This document shows, piece by piece, positions 53,303 to 64,000 of a stretch of 64,000 nucleotides of DNA. Every line of letters begins with the position of its first letter. The stretch's first letter is position 1. The notes under the pieces are model-generated. The model saw nothing but the letters and a program-made list of their open reading frames with translations. It searched no databases and was not told the DNA's origin. The position numbers and the translations under genes were made by a program. This DNA is from Hydractinia symbiolongicarpus (lineage: Eukaryota > Cnidaria > Hydrozoa > Anthoathecata > Hydractiniidae), in the NCBI RefSeq assembly GCF_029227915.1, contig NC_079882.1, positions 3,410,001 to 3,474,000 on the forward strand, given 5' to 3'.

Positions 53303-53834
53303 AATAAGGTTATTTTCAGTTAAGCAAAGCGAATTAAAGAAAACAACAACATTCCTCTCATCTTTATAAACGATGTACTTTGCATAAAGGCAATTGCAGT
53401 ATTAGTTTTCTTTTAACTTCGTTTGAAACATTTGAAAAGCTGACGATTTCACAGACGCTTAGCTAATTGAGAAGAAAACCACTGGAAAAATTGTAAGAAG
53501 CAAAAATTTTCGTGATCACAAACTTCTAACAAGGCGAAAAATTTGCGGGAAATAATGCAATGTGGGAACCGTCACTTTTGACAAATAAAGAAATATAAAA
53601 ACATTTCCAGAGTTACGCATCAAAAAAAACTCCCTGGTGCTTTCGTAGTTTTTAGTTCAAGTAAATTACTGACTATACTTTTTGACATTTAAAAAAAAGA
53701 CAAACAAACAATGAAAACAAATTACTAATTTCTCCAGATATAATTTCATGCTTACAAAACAAAAGTTCGAAATGAATTACGTAACTTATTTTCTAATTCG
53801 CTTTGCTCAACCGAAACCTGAAAATAACCTTATT
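53303..53834. repeat. Imperfect foldback repeat
   Basis: The left arm at 53303-53336 (AATAAGGTTATTTTCAG..., AGCAAAGCGAATTA) is repeated in inverse at 53794-53834. The enclosed 53357-53700 is a dispersed repeat also found at 62109-62460. The adjacent 53930-54060 is the reverse complement of 2910-3015. Confidence 0.65.
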
Positions 53835-54149
53835 TATTTTCTAAACTCCATCATCTCCACGCGGTATCATTTTTTACAACTTTTTAGGGGGTGGGTGGGT
53901 AGGCTTTCTCTTTAACTTGTTACAGCTCTGATGGTTAATCGACTTGTGAGAAGGGTTGGAGTTGTTACATGTGTTATAACGTTAAGACTGGAGTTAGTGT
54001 GCCGTGTAACGACACACGAATATTCCGTAACGAAAATAAATACGAATACTATGTTGTAAAAAATAAATTTTAAAAATAATGGAAAAAATAATGAAAAGAT
54101 ATCATAAGTAGGAATGAAGTCAACATATCGTCGCCATTAATTTAAAAAG

Positions 54150-55920
54150 TTTTACAACGATGTTTCAGCGAAGAAAAGATAAAATCAAAAACATTCGAAA
54201 CATTTAAAGCGACTTCGAGATTAATAATGATTATCTCTACACCAAAAAAAAACCCAGAAAGCATTTCTAAACAAAACGAATAACCGAAACATTGACAGGT
54301 TAAATATGCTTTGCATGCCATCGTTGTTACTATAGGAGATGTAGCTGCAGCTAGAAGCCTTTTCCGATAATACAATATACATACAACCAGGCTTGTACAA
54401 TTTGTTTCAGACAAAGATGGAAAGGCCTATATTTATTTGACTTGTAATAAAAAGTAATGAAATGGCAGCATCGAATAGGTTAAAGAGGACGGTTAATGTA
54501 CCAAGGCGAAAAGAACCGTTTGCAAGGTCCCTAAAGATGTTGTTAGCTCACATCACGTTGAAATAAACCATTGTCCCATAGTAAGTGAGCTTGCAAAATC
54601 GTGCAGCAGAGGATCAGAGAATGGCGTTCACATATTATCTATTGTATGCTTAATGCTGTGTCTAAATCTCGTCCCGCTTTTTTGATGGTTTTTGCTGTCG
54701 CTATTCCCAAATCTTGCATGTCACGTCTTAGCCTACTTTATCGAACCCTAGCATAAGTTCGGGAAACTTTCCAGGATGTTTCCAAGTTAACGTACTGAGA
54801 ACTACTTTTTAATACTCCGTTATCTTGAAATGGTGTGATCAAACCGGATGGTTTTTCTTTAACTTTTTGTTCTGCTAAAACTTTGTGAACATGAACGAAC
54901 GCATTTTTTATTTCCAAAGAACAGATTTAATTCAAAAGTTAAAAAACGAGGATCAATCTCTTTAATAATAGCCGTATTTTGTCTGTCTGTCTGCGAGAAA
55001 AACGTCGTGTTACGGAAACACGAAATGCGTTGTATAAAGGACGGACGATCCCGTAGATTTTCCACGGGTAACTGAATAGTCATTATAATATTAGCCGTAT
55101 TCTGTCTGTATGTCCGCTAGAAAAACCGTGTAATTTAAAGACGGGTTAACGACTAGTTAGGTATGTAATGAAACAGTTTTGTATACTCTTTTTTGTGCAC
55201 ATATTTATCCACTCTCGATGAGACAATACCCCACTCGCCTGCATATCCATTCGCGTTTAGTAAGAAAATTCCAGCTGGGCTGGGTGTCTATTTACCCTCA
55301 GTAAAAATCGGGGATGCAAGTCAACTTTCCGCACCTGATGCTAAGATAGCAGAATAGGGAAATATGTTTGGTTGTAAGGATGTTGGATAATAAGGGTTCA
55401 TGTGTCGGGCCTATTTGGTTGGGGTGATTCAGTGGACGTGTGTCGGACTATTTTATGTTGTACGTCGTGTGTCGGATACAGTTGAGCTAGTGTTAAATGG
55501 AGTCGATGCCGAAACAGGCTATCTGCGAAAAAAAGTAGAGATTTAACAGAAGAGAATTATTTTCTTGCGGGAATGCAAAATCCGTGCGCGCTTCGTCCGT
55601 GCATTGGCGGGATCGGTAGAGAAAATAACTTGTTAGGATGGAGAACATAGGTCAATCGATGGTAGATCCCGGCTAACGCTTGCTACGTCCCAGATACGCA
55701 TGAAAATTATCCAATAAACTAGCAATTGTTTTTAATTTATTTACTCATATCATAATGCGCAATTGGTTAATTTTAGATGAAATACCAACCTCGTCCCAGG
55801 ATCGTCCTCGTCCTCATCCAATCACAGATTCAAATTTTTGCTTTATAGTCATCCAATGGTGGGGATATCGAAAGGAAAAAAAGTGTGTCTGGTTAAGTGA
55901 GTCGAAGTCGTTCAAAAAGT
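54150..55920. repeat. Partner of the segmental duplication at 25570-26930
   Basis: Collinear with 25570-26930 but with extra inserts, among them two tandem Helitron-like units (about 54967-55075 and 55077-55158) that carry AGCCGTATT.TGTCTGT starts and CCCGT..ATTTTCCACGGG or GACTAGT ends. No gene is seen before 55968. Confidence 0.7.
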
Positions 55921-56884
55921 CGTGTTGGATAGTGCAAATATAATCTCCGAATATCAAATAAATATAGATGGCATTGATATGGACGAAATCCGGACGCAAT
56001 TGGAACAAACAGATAACATATCAGAACAAGCTGACATCCTGCATCTGTTGTACACAACCTGGTTTTTAGTACACGCCATTTTTGTTGAATTAATACTGAC
56101 AGATTTTCGCGCTGCATGTAAACAAAAGTTGTAATTTGTTCACTTACGGATTGCCTCGATGGTATTTACGTTCGTCTTTACTGAGCATTTGTTCACTGTT
56201 CGAAGAATCTTCAAGTTGATTTTTATTCCGTTTAAAAATGAATATTATTTTGTAACTCTCTAAATAAAAGCAGCAACGCTTAGTAAAAAGTCTAAGATTT
56301 ACAAAATTTCTAAAAACAATAGTTGAAGTCAGTAAAAGACAACCCAAAATATATATTCATAGGACTGTGCTTTTTCTTCTATTTTTGTTGTTTTATGTAA
56401 AACCTTTTGAACCACACTTGTACTAACGTGATCATGGGGTGCAGTTTTTCGTTGAAAGCTTGTCAAAAAATACTTGCATTTGCTGAAATCTATTTTATAT
56501 TTTCTGATGTTTATAACAATTATAGCTTCTATCTTATTTTGACACATCACAAAAGGCCTTATAAAGCTTTCCAAGTTTCTCGAAAGATCTCTTATCATTC
56601 AGCATGGTTTGCGGAGGAGCCATTTTCTGCTAAAAACCGAAACTTTTCACAAGGAGTCCCTGGGGTACTCAAAAAGTTTCTTACTATAGATTTTTTTGTT
56701 AAAAACCTGTAATGGTCATTCATAGTTCTTTTCAAACTTTCAGTTTTCCCTTTTTTGCCAAGAACACTTTTTAAGTTTAATCAATGAAGTTCAAACTTTT
56801 GTAGAGGGTATCATTATGACGTGAAGTTGTACGACATGGAAGATGTAACAGTGGGGAAGCTACTAGAAGATCTCTATGAAAATG

Positions 56885-57119
<235 letters not shown>

Positions 57120-57164
57120 TAGCTGCTATATATATGTAGCTGCTATATATATATATATATATAT

Positions 57165-57203
57165 ACAAGTAGCTGCTTGCAAACCTACAAAACAGAACAT
57201 TAC

Positions 57204-57239
<36 letters not shown>

Positions 57240-57278
57240 GTAATGTTCTGTTTTGTAGGTTTGCAAGCAGCTACTTGT
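57165..57278. repeat. Perfect 114-bp palindrome with TA centre, inverting part of a PHKA exon
   Basis: The left arm starting ACAAGTAGCTGCTTGCAAAC (57165) is the exact reverse complement of the right arm ending at 57278. The right arm contains the intron end (TTTTGTAG) and the first 20 bases of the PHKA exon at 57259, so the left arm is an inverted copy of that splice junction. Two more GTAGCTGC copies lie further left (57119 and 57136). Confidence 0.9.
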
Positions 57279-57879
57279 TAACCAGAAGCAAATTGGTATA
57301 GGCTTACCTCACTTACAACGAGAAGAATTAATCAAACAGTATGTTTATTCTTGTATTATTATTCTTCTTCTTTATTATTATTATTTTATTATTATTTGAT
57401 AAAAATCAGATGTTACATGATGCCTTGAATTCGTATCGTCCTGGCTGTTAAAAGAAAGCTTGTGCAAAGAACCAAATATGAAAGTAATAATGGGATACAA
57501 AACATTGAAGTTGGAATATTTTTGAGATATTATATATTGTAGACGGAGAGTGCTGATTCTACTGGATGTGTTACTACTCAAGTGTCCCCATTCCCACGTT
57601 CTTCTTCCGTTACCAGTTCTTTTTGTTTTCAAATCACAGATATAAATAATTAAGTTAAACAATAAAATAAATGTTAGTCATAATTCTTCAGAAAAAATGA
57701 AGTATTAAGAAAAAAATTATATTTGATAGTGAGTATATTTTTTACTTGCAATATAAATACGATCCTGTGTTTAAATATTCATGAAAGTAATGCTGAAATG
57801 TTGTTGTAAGTCTCGTATAGTATTTATTGTAAGCCATAGAAACCGTCAGAAATTTTATTTTTTAAGTACATTATCTTAG

Positions 57880-59361
57880 ATGTTAAAACGAAAAGTAAAA
57901 ACAAACTTCAACATGTCAAAATTGACAGTTGTGAAAGTAGCACCTATTGATGGCTCAATGGAGCAGAACAATAAAAACATTGAAAGGATGGATTCTTCAC
58001 CTACAAAAAGTCAAGATGATGTAACTAGAAAGTCGATTTTTACCGAATTTGCTGAAACCACCACTGCTCATGGCTTCTCTAATATAGTGCTAACAGGTGC
58101 GCTTTCAATCAAGATCATTTGGATTTTTGTCATTATTGGATGTCAGACTTGTTTATTGTTTCAAGTCATTCCTCTTGTTACTACGTACTTAAACAAACCA
58201 GTCAGTCAAACTTTAACAATGAAACAATTTGAGAATCTCACCTTTCCAGTCGTCACCATTTGCAACTCAAATATGGTCAAGTGGTCAATGTATGATAATT
58301 TTGTCTTTGATGCTAACAAATCTACTTTTCCTGAATACAATTATTCTGAGACTGAAATGGAGACGGACTCGGAATTCTTAGAAAAAGCCATTAAGGATGA
58401 TACATTTCGTAAGGAAATGGCTATTCTTGCTTTATCTGAAGGCGAAGGAATATCTAAATATGGCCACACTTTTGATGATTTGGTAATGGAATGCAAATGG
58501 AAAAAAATTTACAATTGCAACAAAAGAAAATTCTGGCGTCACTTTTGGCACTGGCGACATGGGAATTGTTTTTCTTTCAACACTGGTAATATATCACGAC
58601 AAGTAACTAAAGCCGGTGCCTATGAAGGACTTTCTCTGAAGATAAATTTGCAGGAAGATGAATTTCTTAGCAACACGGAATCTGCTGGATTAATCCTCCA
58701 CGTGGGAGAAAAAGGTAGATACATTGACTTAGAGTCAGAGGGATATAATATTTCTCCTGGTTCCGTGTACTCTGCTATAATTCACCAAACGCAAACGCGA
58801 AGAGTCGATCCATTTAACAACTTAAGCTGTATACCTCATTATAGCATGAATCTAGGTGAATTTCCGAATGGCATACGCGATGTTGATAAATATTCTACTG
58901 AGTTGTGCTTTAAAGTTTGTGCGTCAAAAGAAATGATAAGACAGTGTAATTGTACAAGTTATACCGTCCCTTCTCTTTCCAGCTTAAATATTTGTAATAG
59001 CTCGCACGAGACTCAATGCGCCATTGAGATTCAAAAAGCCGTGACTAATAAATCCATGACATGCGCTAAAGACTGCAGGTTACCATGTGAACATATGTCT
59101 TTTACACTTGACATCACTGGAAGCCGTTACTCGAAACGGGTTATTCATAAAGCGGACACGTTGAGCATAAATATGAACTTTAACAAATTTGAATTGTTCG
59201 TTGTAGAAGAAAATGTGCCTTATAAAATTGAGAATTTACTTTCAGATATCGGAGGTCAGCTCGGCTTATGGTCAGGATTTTCTGTTATTACATGTGTTGA
59301 GGTTATATTTCTTTTTGTTCATGCATTCGACGCGTTCATGAAAAAGTGCGGGTTGTATTAA
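57880..59361 (+). CDS. DEG/ENaC-family channel subunit, diverged paralog
   Basis: 493 residues, intronless. Compared with the array copies it has a 5-residue N-terminal insertion, a different first extracellular stretch (WSMYDNFVFDANKSTFPEYN) and a shorter C-terminal tail ending KKCGLY. The HG gating pair, FPVVTICN, the cysteines and GGQLGLWSGFS are intact. About 530 bases in the middle are identical to the copy at 49313, while both ends differ by several per cent, which indicates a conversion tract. The gene sits in a PHKA intron. Confidence 0.94.
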   Translation: MLKRKVKTNFNMSKLTVVKVAPIDGSMEQNNKNIERMDSSPTKSQDDVTRKSIFTEFAETTTAHGFSNIVLTGALSIKIIWIFVIIGCQTCLLFQVIPLVTTYLNKPVSQTLTMKQFENLTFPVVTICNSNMVKWSMYDNFVFDANKSTFPEYNYSETEMETDSEFLEKAIKDDTFRKEMAILALSEGEGISKYGHTFDDLVMECKWKKIYNCNKRKFWRHFWHWRHGNCFSFNTGNISRQVTKAGAYEGLSLKINLQEDEFLSNTESAGLILHVGEKGRYIDLESEGYNISPGSVYSAIIHQTQTRRVDPFNNLSCIPHYSMNLGEFPNGIRDVDKYSTELCFKVCASKEMIRQCNCTSYTVPSLSSLNICNSSHETQCAIEIQKAVTNKSMTCAKDCRLPCEHMSFTLDITGSRYSKRVIHKADTLSINMNFNKFELFVVEENVPYKIENLLSDIGGQLGLWSGFSVITCVEVIFLFVHAFDAFMKKCGLY

Positions 59362-60615
59362 AGAAAAGAATAAAAACGAGGAAGCAAATAAATAAATTAC
59401 TTACAGCTAAAACTAAATAACAACCGCTACTACGAATCACCTGGTACGAACAGATTGAAGGAACTGCTAATTTGTGCATCATTATGTTGAAAAATTGTAA
59501 ATAAAATATTGATGATAGTGTATAGATAATTTATTTTGATGCAGTGTACAGAACACGCATACAGCAATTAAACACGTATACCTTTTTTTGTTGTGATTGA
59601 TTAGTGTTCCACGATTTTTAATGTGTACTTTCTTGTTACTGAGAATATTTCTGTTAACTCGTAAAGACGCATGTAGTTGCACCTAATATAATGACGAGAA
59701 TGAGGAATTGTTTTTTTATTTTATTCCTTCTATTATCCGGTTGATTATCAAGTGGCGTCTCTTTATGCGAAATCTTGGATCAGGCGATCGTTAAAGACCG
59801 TACAAAGAATATGAACATAAATGTTCGACTTTTCCTAATTTGTTAAAGAGTTTGTTATCGCAAGAAATTATTTTGATTCTTTAGCTGGTTGTACTTATAT
59901 CTCGAAAGTAGCCAATACTGTCCATAAAGTTACTTTTTTCTAAATATTTTTGTCAATGCTGGGTATATGCTTTAACGTTACATAAAACAAAACATTTTCG
60001 ACATTCTGGCAGGTGAATTATCAAATGTTTTCTCTGGTGTGCCAAATCCAACTATGGCAGTACTTTTACGCCCATAACATACGCCCCTCCACTTTTATTT
60101 CTTTGTTGATGGTTCTGCTTTTTTAATTTACGATTATTGGTTTCCAAATAGGAGATTTTTTAATTCAGCTCAGGTATTTTTTTTTTCTAAATGCTCCTTT
60201 TTTTGGAATATTATTATTTTTTAAATTGACAGAAAGCACCAATTATTCAGCACTACGCATTCAGTAGGTTGCAAAATTTGCCAGACATGCAGACCAGCTA
60301 AACTGCGTATAAAATTTACTAGATCGCACTTTATAACCTGTACCCATTACAAAGGAGTGTACATAAGGCCAAAAATCAAGATATTTGCTATGTAGGTGTA
60401 GCTGACATCAGGGACAACCAGCACCTAAGTCATTTGAACTTTGAAATTTTTGTTGTGACCTCGGATGAAGTGATGACATACTTTTTGATTGAATAAGTTG
60501 TAAAAATATTTTGAGGTGATATGATTTTTTACTATTACGAAGCGTTGTTAGTTTTCTTTGTTTTTATATTTTGCAGACCTCCACCTCCTTCTGAGTTGAA
60601 ATGTATATCACATCA

Positions 60616-62927
60616 CTTATTTATATCAGGCTGTGGTTACGTGGGACGTCATTCCAAGACATGTAATGTGGAGCTATCAATCAATCAAGCAGAAATAATG
60701 GCAAATCGATTAAGTCGGAATATCATTTAATGACACTGGAAGCACTTTTCATTCGGGGAAAAAAGCCTAAAATAAACACAAAGGACGAGTTTAAAAACCG
60801 TGAATTAGTAATAAAAGTTTAATTATGACTTATCCCTCATGGGAGTTTTAATCATTTAATACCTTTTTACTTGTGTATAGTGTATGAGATGTTGATATGT
60901 GATGTGAATACTTTTTATTTAGCAGTTTTACTGTTTATATAATTTTACTTATGGCCTGATGATGAATACTTCGAAATATATTGCTAAAATAAATATATTA
61001 CATTGTTTTCTTGCAAAAATTGCACAATGTTTTTACGAAATAAATATTGAACAGCTTACCACTGTGATATATTATCTCAAAACTTTTAATACTAATTACA
61101 AGGCAGTAAACATGAACTTTAGTAAAAATTTAAATATCGACTTGAGATTTCGTAAATTAAGCCAAAAAATAGTTCCATTGTCATCATACTTTCTGAGTTC
61201 TAGTATTTAGCCCTTCTTTGAGACGCTGATAAGATGTTTTTGACACCATATTAATTTGGACTAAGATACAGGTTAAGAAAATATTAAAAGCAATTCTAAT
61301 CTTATAGATTCAACCTAAAATTATGCTAGTCAGTTATGTAAGTAAACGAAAAATCTATTTGCAAGAAATATCTTTTTGCTGATATCTTTTTGTGATCGGA
61401 TGCTCTTATGATGCGAACACTGAATTTATCTGTACAATTGGTTTAGCATCTTAAATATTTTCTAAGCCAAATGATAACAATAAACATATGTATGTATATA
61501 TTTAGTATGTATAAAAAAAACGCATTTCTTAAACAGCAGCAGAACTTTGATGAGCACTAAAAGGTGCAATTTTGTGGAGCTTAATTTTGACTCAAAATCC
61601 CCAAATAATTCCTCATTCCAACAAGGAAGAGATTTTGTTGATACATTCTTCAAACTTGAAGTAGCATCCCGATTTATTTTCATGTTATTCGGTATTTTTC
61701 CATGTATATTTCACGCAACGAAAATGGATATGGAAATAGGACTAACCCTAACACTCATGAAAGTGTCAACAAAACATGTGTCAATAAGACAATGCCATTG
61801 ATAAACAGAAAGAACAAAAAAGACATCGTGATGCCACCAGGTGATAATGAATTACACATACTAGACTGACTTACACCAGTACTGGCTCAAACAGTGAGTG
61901 TTTATGATCGACCTGGAGTACCTAATGTTTATAATCACGGAAATATAAATAATCTCTTTCACGGGTACATCAAGATACAAACTATTAAATTTTGTTGTTT
62001 TTACATTACATTTTTCATTACAGTTAGTTACCATAGCAGAAACTGAAAAAAATAAATGACATTACATAGTTCAACACTAATGCTTCCAAACAAAATCTTC
62101 ACAATATTCATCTCATCTTTATAAACGATGTACTTTGCATAAAGGCAATTGCAGTATTAGTTTTCTTTTAACTTCGTTTGAAACATTTAAAAGACTGACG
62201 ATTTCACAGACGCTTAGCTAATTGAGAACAGAACCGCTGGAAAAATTTTCGCAAGAACAAACTCAAATCAGCGGGAAATAATGCATTGTGGGAAGCGTAA
62301 ATTTTGACAAATAAACGTATTATAAAATACAAAAAAAAATCGGTCCATGTGCTTTCGTAATTTTTAGTTCAAGTAAATTACGGACTACTTTTGGCAACAT
62401 TTAACGATAAAAACAAATCACTAATTTCTCCAGATATAATTTCATGCTTACAAAACAAAAATTCTAAATAAATTACATAACATATGTTGTAAAAAAATAA
62501 ATTTTAAAAATAATAATAAAAAAATAATCGCAAACGTGTAATACTTTAAAAAATGAATCAAATTCATAGCTGAAACATAGCTCTTGAAAATAACAGTTTT
62601 TTTCTAGAGAATGATGGTATTTAGGATCGGCAAGATTGCCTATTCTAAATTCAAACTTTTAAAAGGTCCAATAGACACCTTGGTTTATGTGGCAAGGGGT
62701 GAAGGGGCTTATTTTAGAAATTCTAACATGGAGAAAAATGACAAGTTTCAAGCTGTTTATTGAATTTAACAAACATAATTTCCAGAAAATGAAATTTCAT
62801 TACGCCAGTAAAGAAATCGATGTTGTCTCTGCTGGAAGTAAGTAACCCTGACAACTTATGTACAATATTTATAAAAAAAATATAGAAAAATACAAATTGT
62901 ATATCGTCCTAACTAAATGTTACTACT
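60616..62927. other. Non-coding spacer with a dispersed repeat
   Basis: No supported gene. 62020-62470 is a relative of the repeats at 53357-53700 and 2840-3090. Short open frames at 60959 and 61547 lack recognisable domains or splice context. Confidence 0.6.
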
Positions 62928-63919
62928 TTAATTTCCTCTTGGTTTTTCAAGTGTGGTGTCGTACATCCTAATCATCTCAGCCTGTGAAGATAAGTGTATG
63001 TTTAAATGATCTCGAAAGAAATGATCGTAGTCTAATTTATCAGTTGAACTTCAAATCAATCCTTTTCTAATATCACACATTGTAATGTACTTGTTAAGAA
63101 ACAATGTTACAACGGATTTCACTGATTGAAGGGAATGGCAAAACGAGCAAAAGAATGAACAGGAATAGGAAAAAATGTCAGATAAGAAATGAAAGTTTAA
63201 GGAGACTAATTTTGTGAAAGCCATTTTTAAATTTTCACGAGAATATGCACAAAAAAAAAATGCTTAAAATGATGCGCCTAATACTGAATGTTGTCTAACA
63301 ATAAATTACCTGAGAGATTTGTCCATGTTCTTCTTGTGAGAATGCAAACCCGCCTAAAGTAAAAATAAATTTTAAAGATTTTTTTCGTCTGCTCTTCTTC
63401 TGTAAAACAACATGTAGAAACTTTAATACCGCCTTTGAATTTCAAATTACAGCCCAAAATAATTGCATCTGATTGGTCAGTATAAACACTGACCAAGAGA
63501 GGTATTGTAATATACACTGTAGCATCAACACTTACGATCTCCACGGAAACTAGCATTCATTTTAGGAATTTCTTCAAAGGTGGAGTGTCTTCTTTGTGGT
63601 ACTCCGTCGTCTCCAATAACCCAATCAGAAGGTTGGATCTAGAAATAAATTTTACAATCAAAGAATACGATTTAAAAAGTGTATACATGTTATTGACTTT
63701 TTACTATTTTTTTTATATTAAGCGATTTTAGTCCTAGAACTTCTTGATAAATCTTCAAATTTTAGTAGCGAAAAATAGGTGCTTCTATTCACTTTTAAAT
63801 TCTTGCATTAAAATAAATCAAATTTGCAATCGCCTTCTCAATATCTAAGAAAACATACTCCTTTCAGTTCTAATTCTTGAATCTTTTGACGAGTGTTCTT
63901 TTTAAACGTTCTTTGGAAT
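62928..63919 (-). CDS. P4-type ATPase (phospholipid flippase, ATP8A/Drs2-like), last four exons
   Basis: Minus-strand exons in consistent phase: 63859-63919 (FQRTFKKNTRQKIQELELKG), 63536-63638 (IQPSDWVIGDD...RRHSTFEEIPKM), 63310-63353 (RGFAFSQEEHGQISQ across the junction) and 62928-62981 (AEMIRMYDTT..., stop TAA). The GFAFSQ and IRMYDTT motifs mark the cytosolic C-terminal regulatory tail of Drs2/ATP8A flippases, which move aminophospholipids to the cytosolic leaflet in the late secretory pathway. Donors (GTATGT, GTAAGT, GTAATT) and acceptors are standard. The catalytic part lies beyond the right edge of the window. The open frame running through 63278-63556 is mainly intron read-through. Confidence 0.85.
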
Positions 63920-64000
63920 CTAAAAAAAAAACATTACACTGCAGATTTTTTTCTACAAAATTATTCTAAAAAGTTAAGAGCTATTAAAATTGAGATGATG

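Noticed and set aside
63278-63556. 92-codon single open frame on the minus strand
   Set aside because: It reads through an intron; the flanking exons fit a P4-ATPase tail in other phases.

Overview
The window is animal nuclear DNA, most likely from a cnidarian and possibly a hydrozoan. It is AT-rich and carries spliced metazoan genes with GT-AG introns. It has an expanded set of DEG/ENaC channel genes of the kind well known from Hydra and its relatives, a CR1/Jockey-like non-LTR retrotransposon, Helitron-like ends, small inverted-repeat elements and one nearly complete Polinton/Maverick. The species assignment is inference; the gene families are read directly from the sequence.

Left part (1-25400): a head-to-tail array with a period of about 9.63 kb. 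Each unit holds (i) 3' exons of a phosphorylase kinase alpha-type regulatory subunit (PHKA), (ii) a CR1-like retrotransposon on the minus strand, and (iii) an intronless DEG/ENaC channel gene on the plus strand. Channel copies lie at 6552-8066, 16181-17695 and 49313-50827, with a diverged fifth-position paralog at 57880-59361. The leftmost PHKA fragment (3-1919) is open with good splice sites; later copies have lost splice donors and gained stop codons. The exon order explains the unit: the channel gene is nested in a PHKA intron (clearest at 57339-60576), so duplications carried the downstream PHKA exons along.

Middle (25401-48900): the third unit does not run straight into its channel gene. 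About 23.5 kb lies between the retrotransposon and the channel at 49313. This stretch holds two related inverted-repeat elements (27016-27703 and 27911-28339) and a 16.1 kb Polinton (30982-47116) with perfect 287-bp terminal inverted repeats and a 5-bp target duplication TGAGA. The Polinton is visibly richer in GC than its surroundings. It encodes a protein-primed-type family B DNA polymerase, a DD35E integrase, an A32-like packaging ATPase, a probable double jelly-roll major capsid protein, a candidate minor capsid protein, several membrane proteins, and three SAP-domain genes in a row. One of these is fused to a RING finger whose zinc-ligand spacing is exactly that of MDM2/MDMX. No capsid maturation protease was recognised. 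Inverted repeats with a TTAC...GTAA core lie at the 3' ends of the transcription units, and two very short divergent promoters share a CTAATATAATA motif.

Right part (48901-64000): the fourth PHKA/channel copy; a zone of dispersed repeats and an old segmental duplication of the 25.6-26.9 kb region; a broken PHKA locus (exons at 55968, 56805, 57259 and 60577) interrupted by a roughly 230-bp TA tract and a 114-bp perfect palindrome; the diverged nested channel gene; and on the minus strand the last four exons of a P4-type (phospholipid flippase) ATPase (62928-63919).
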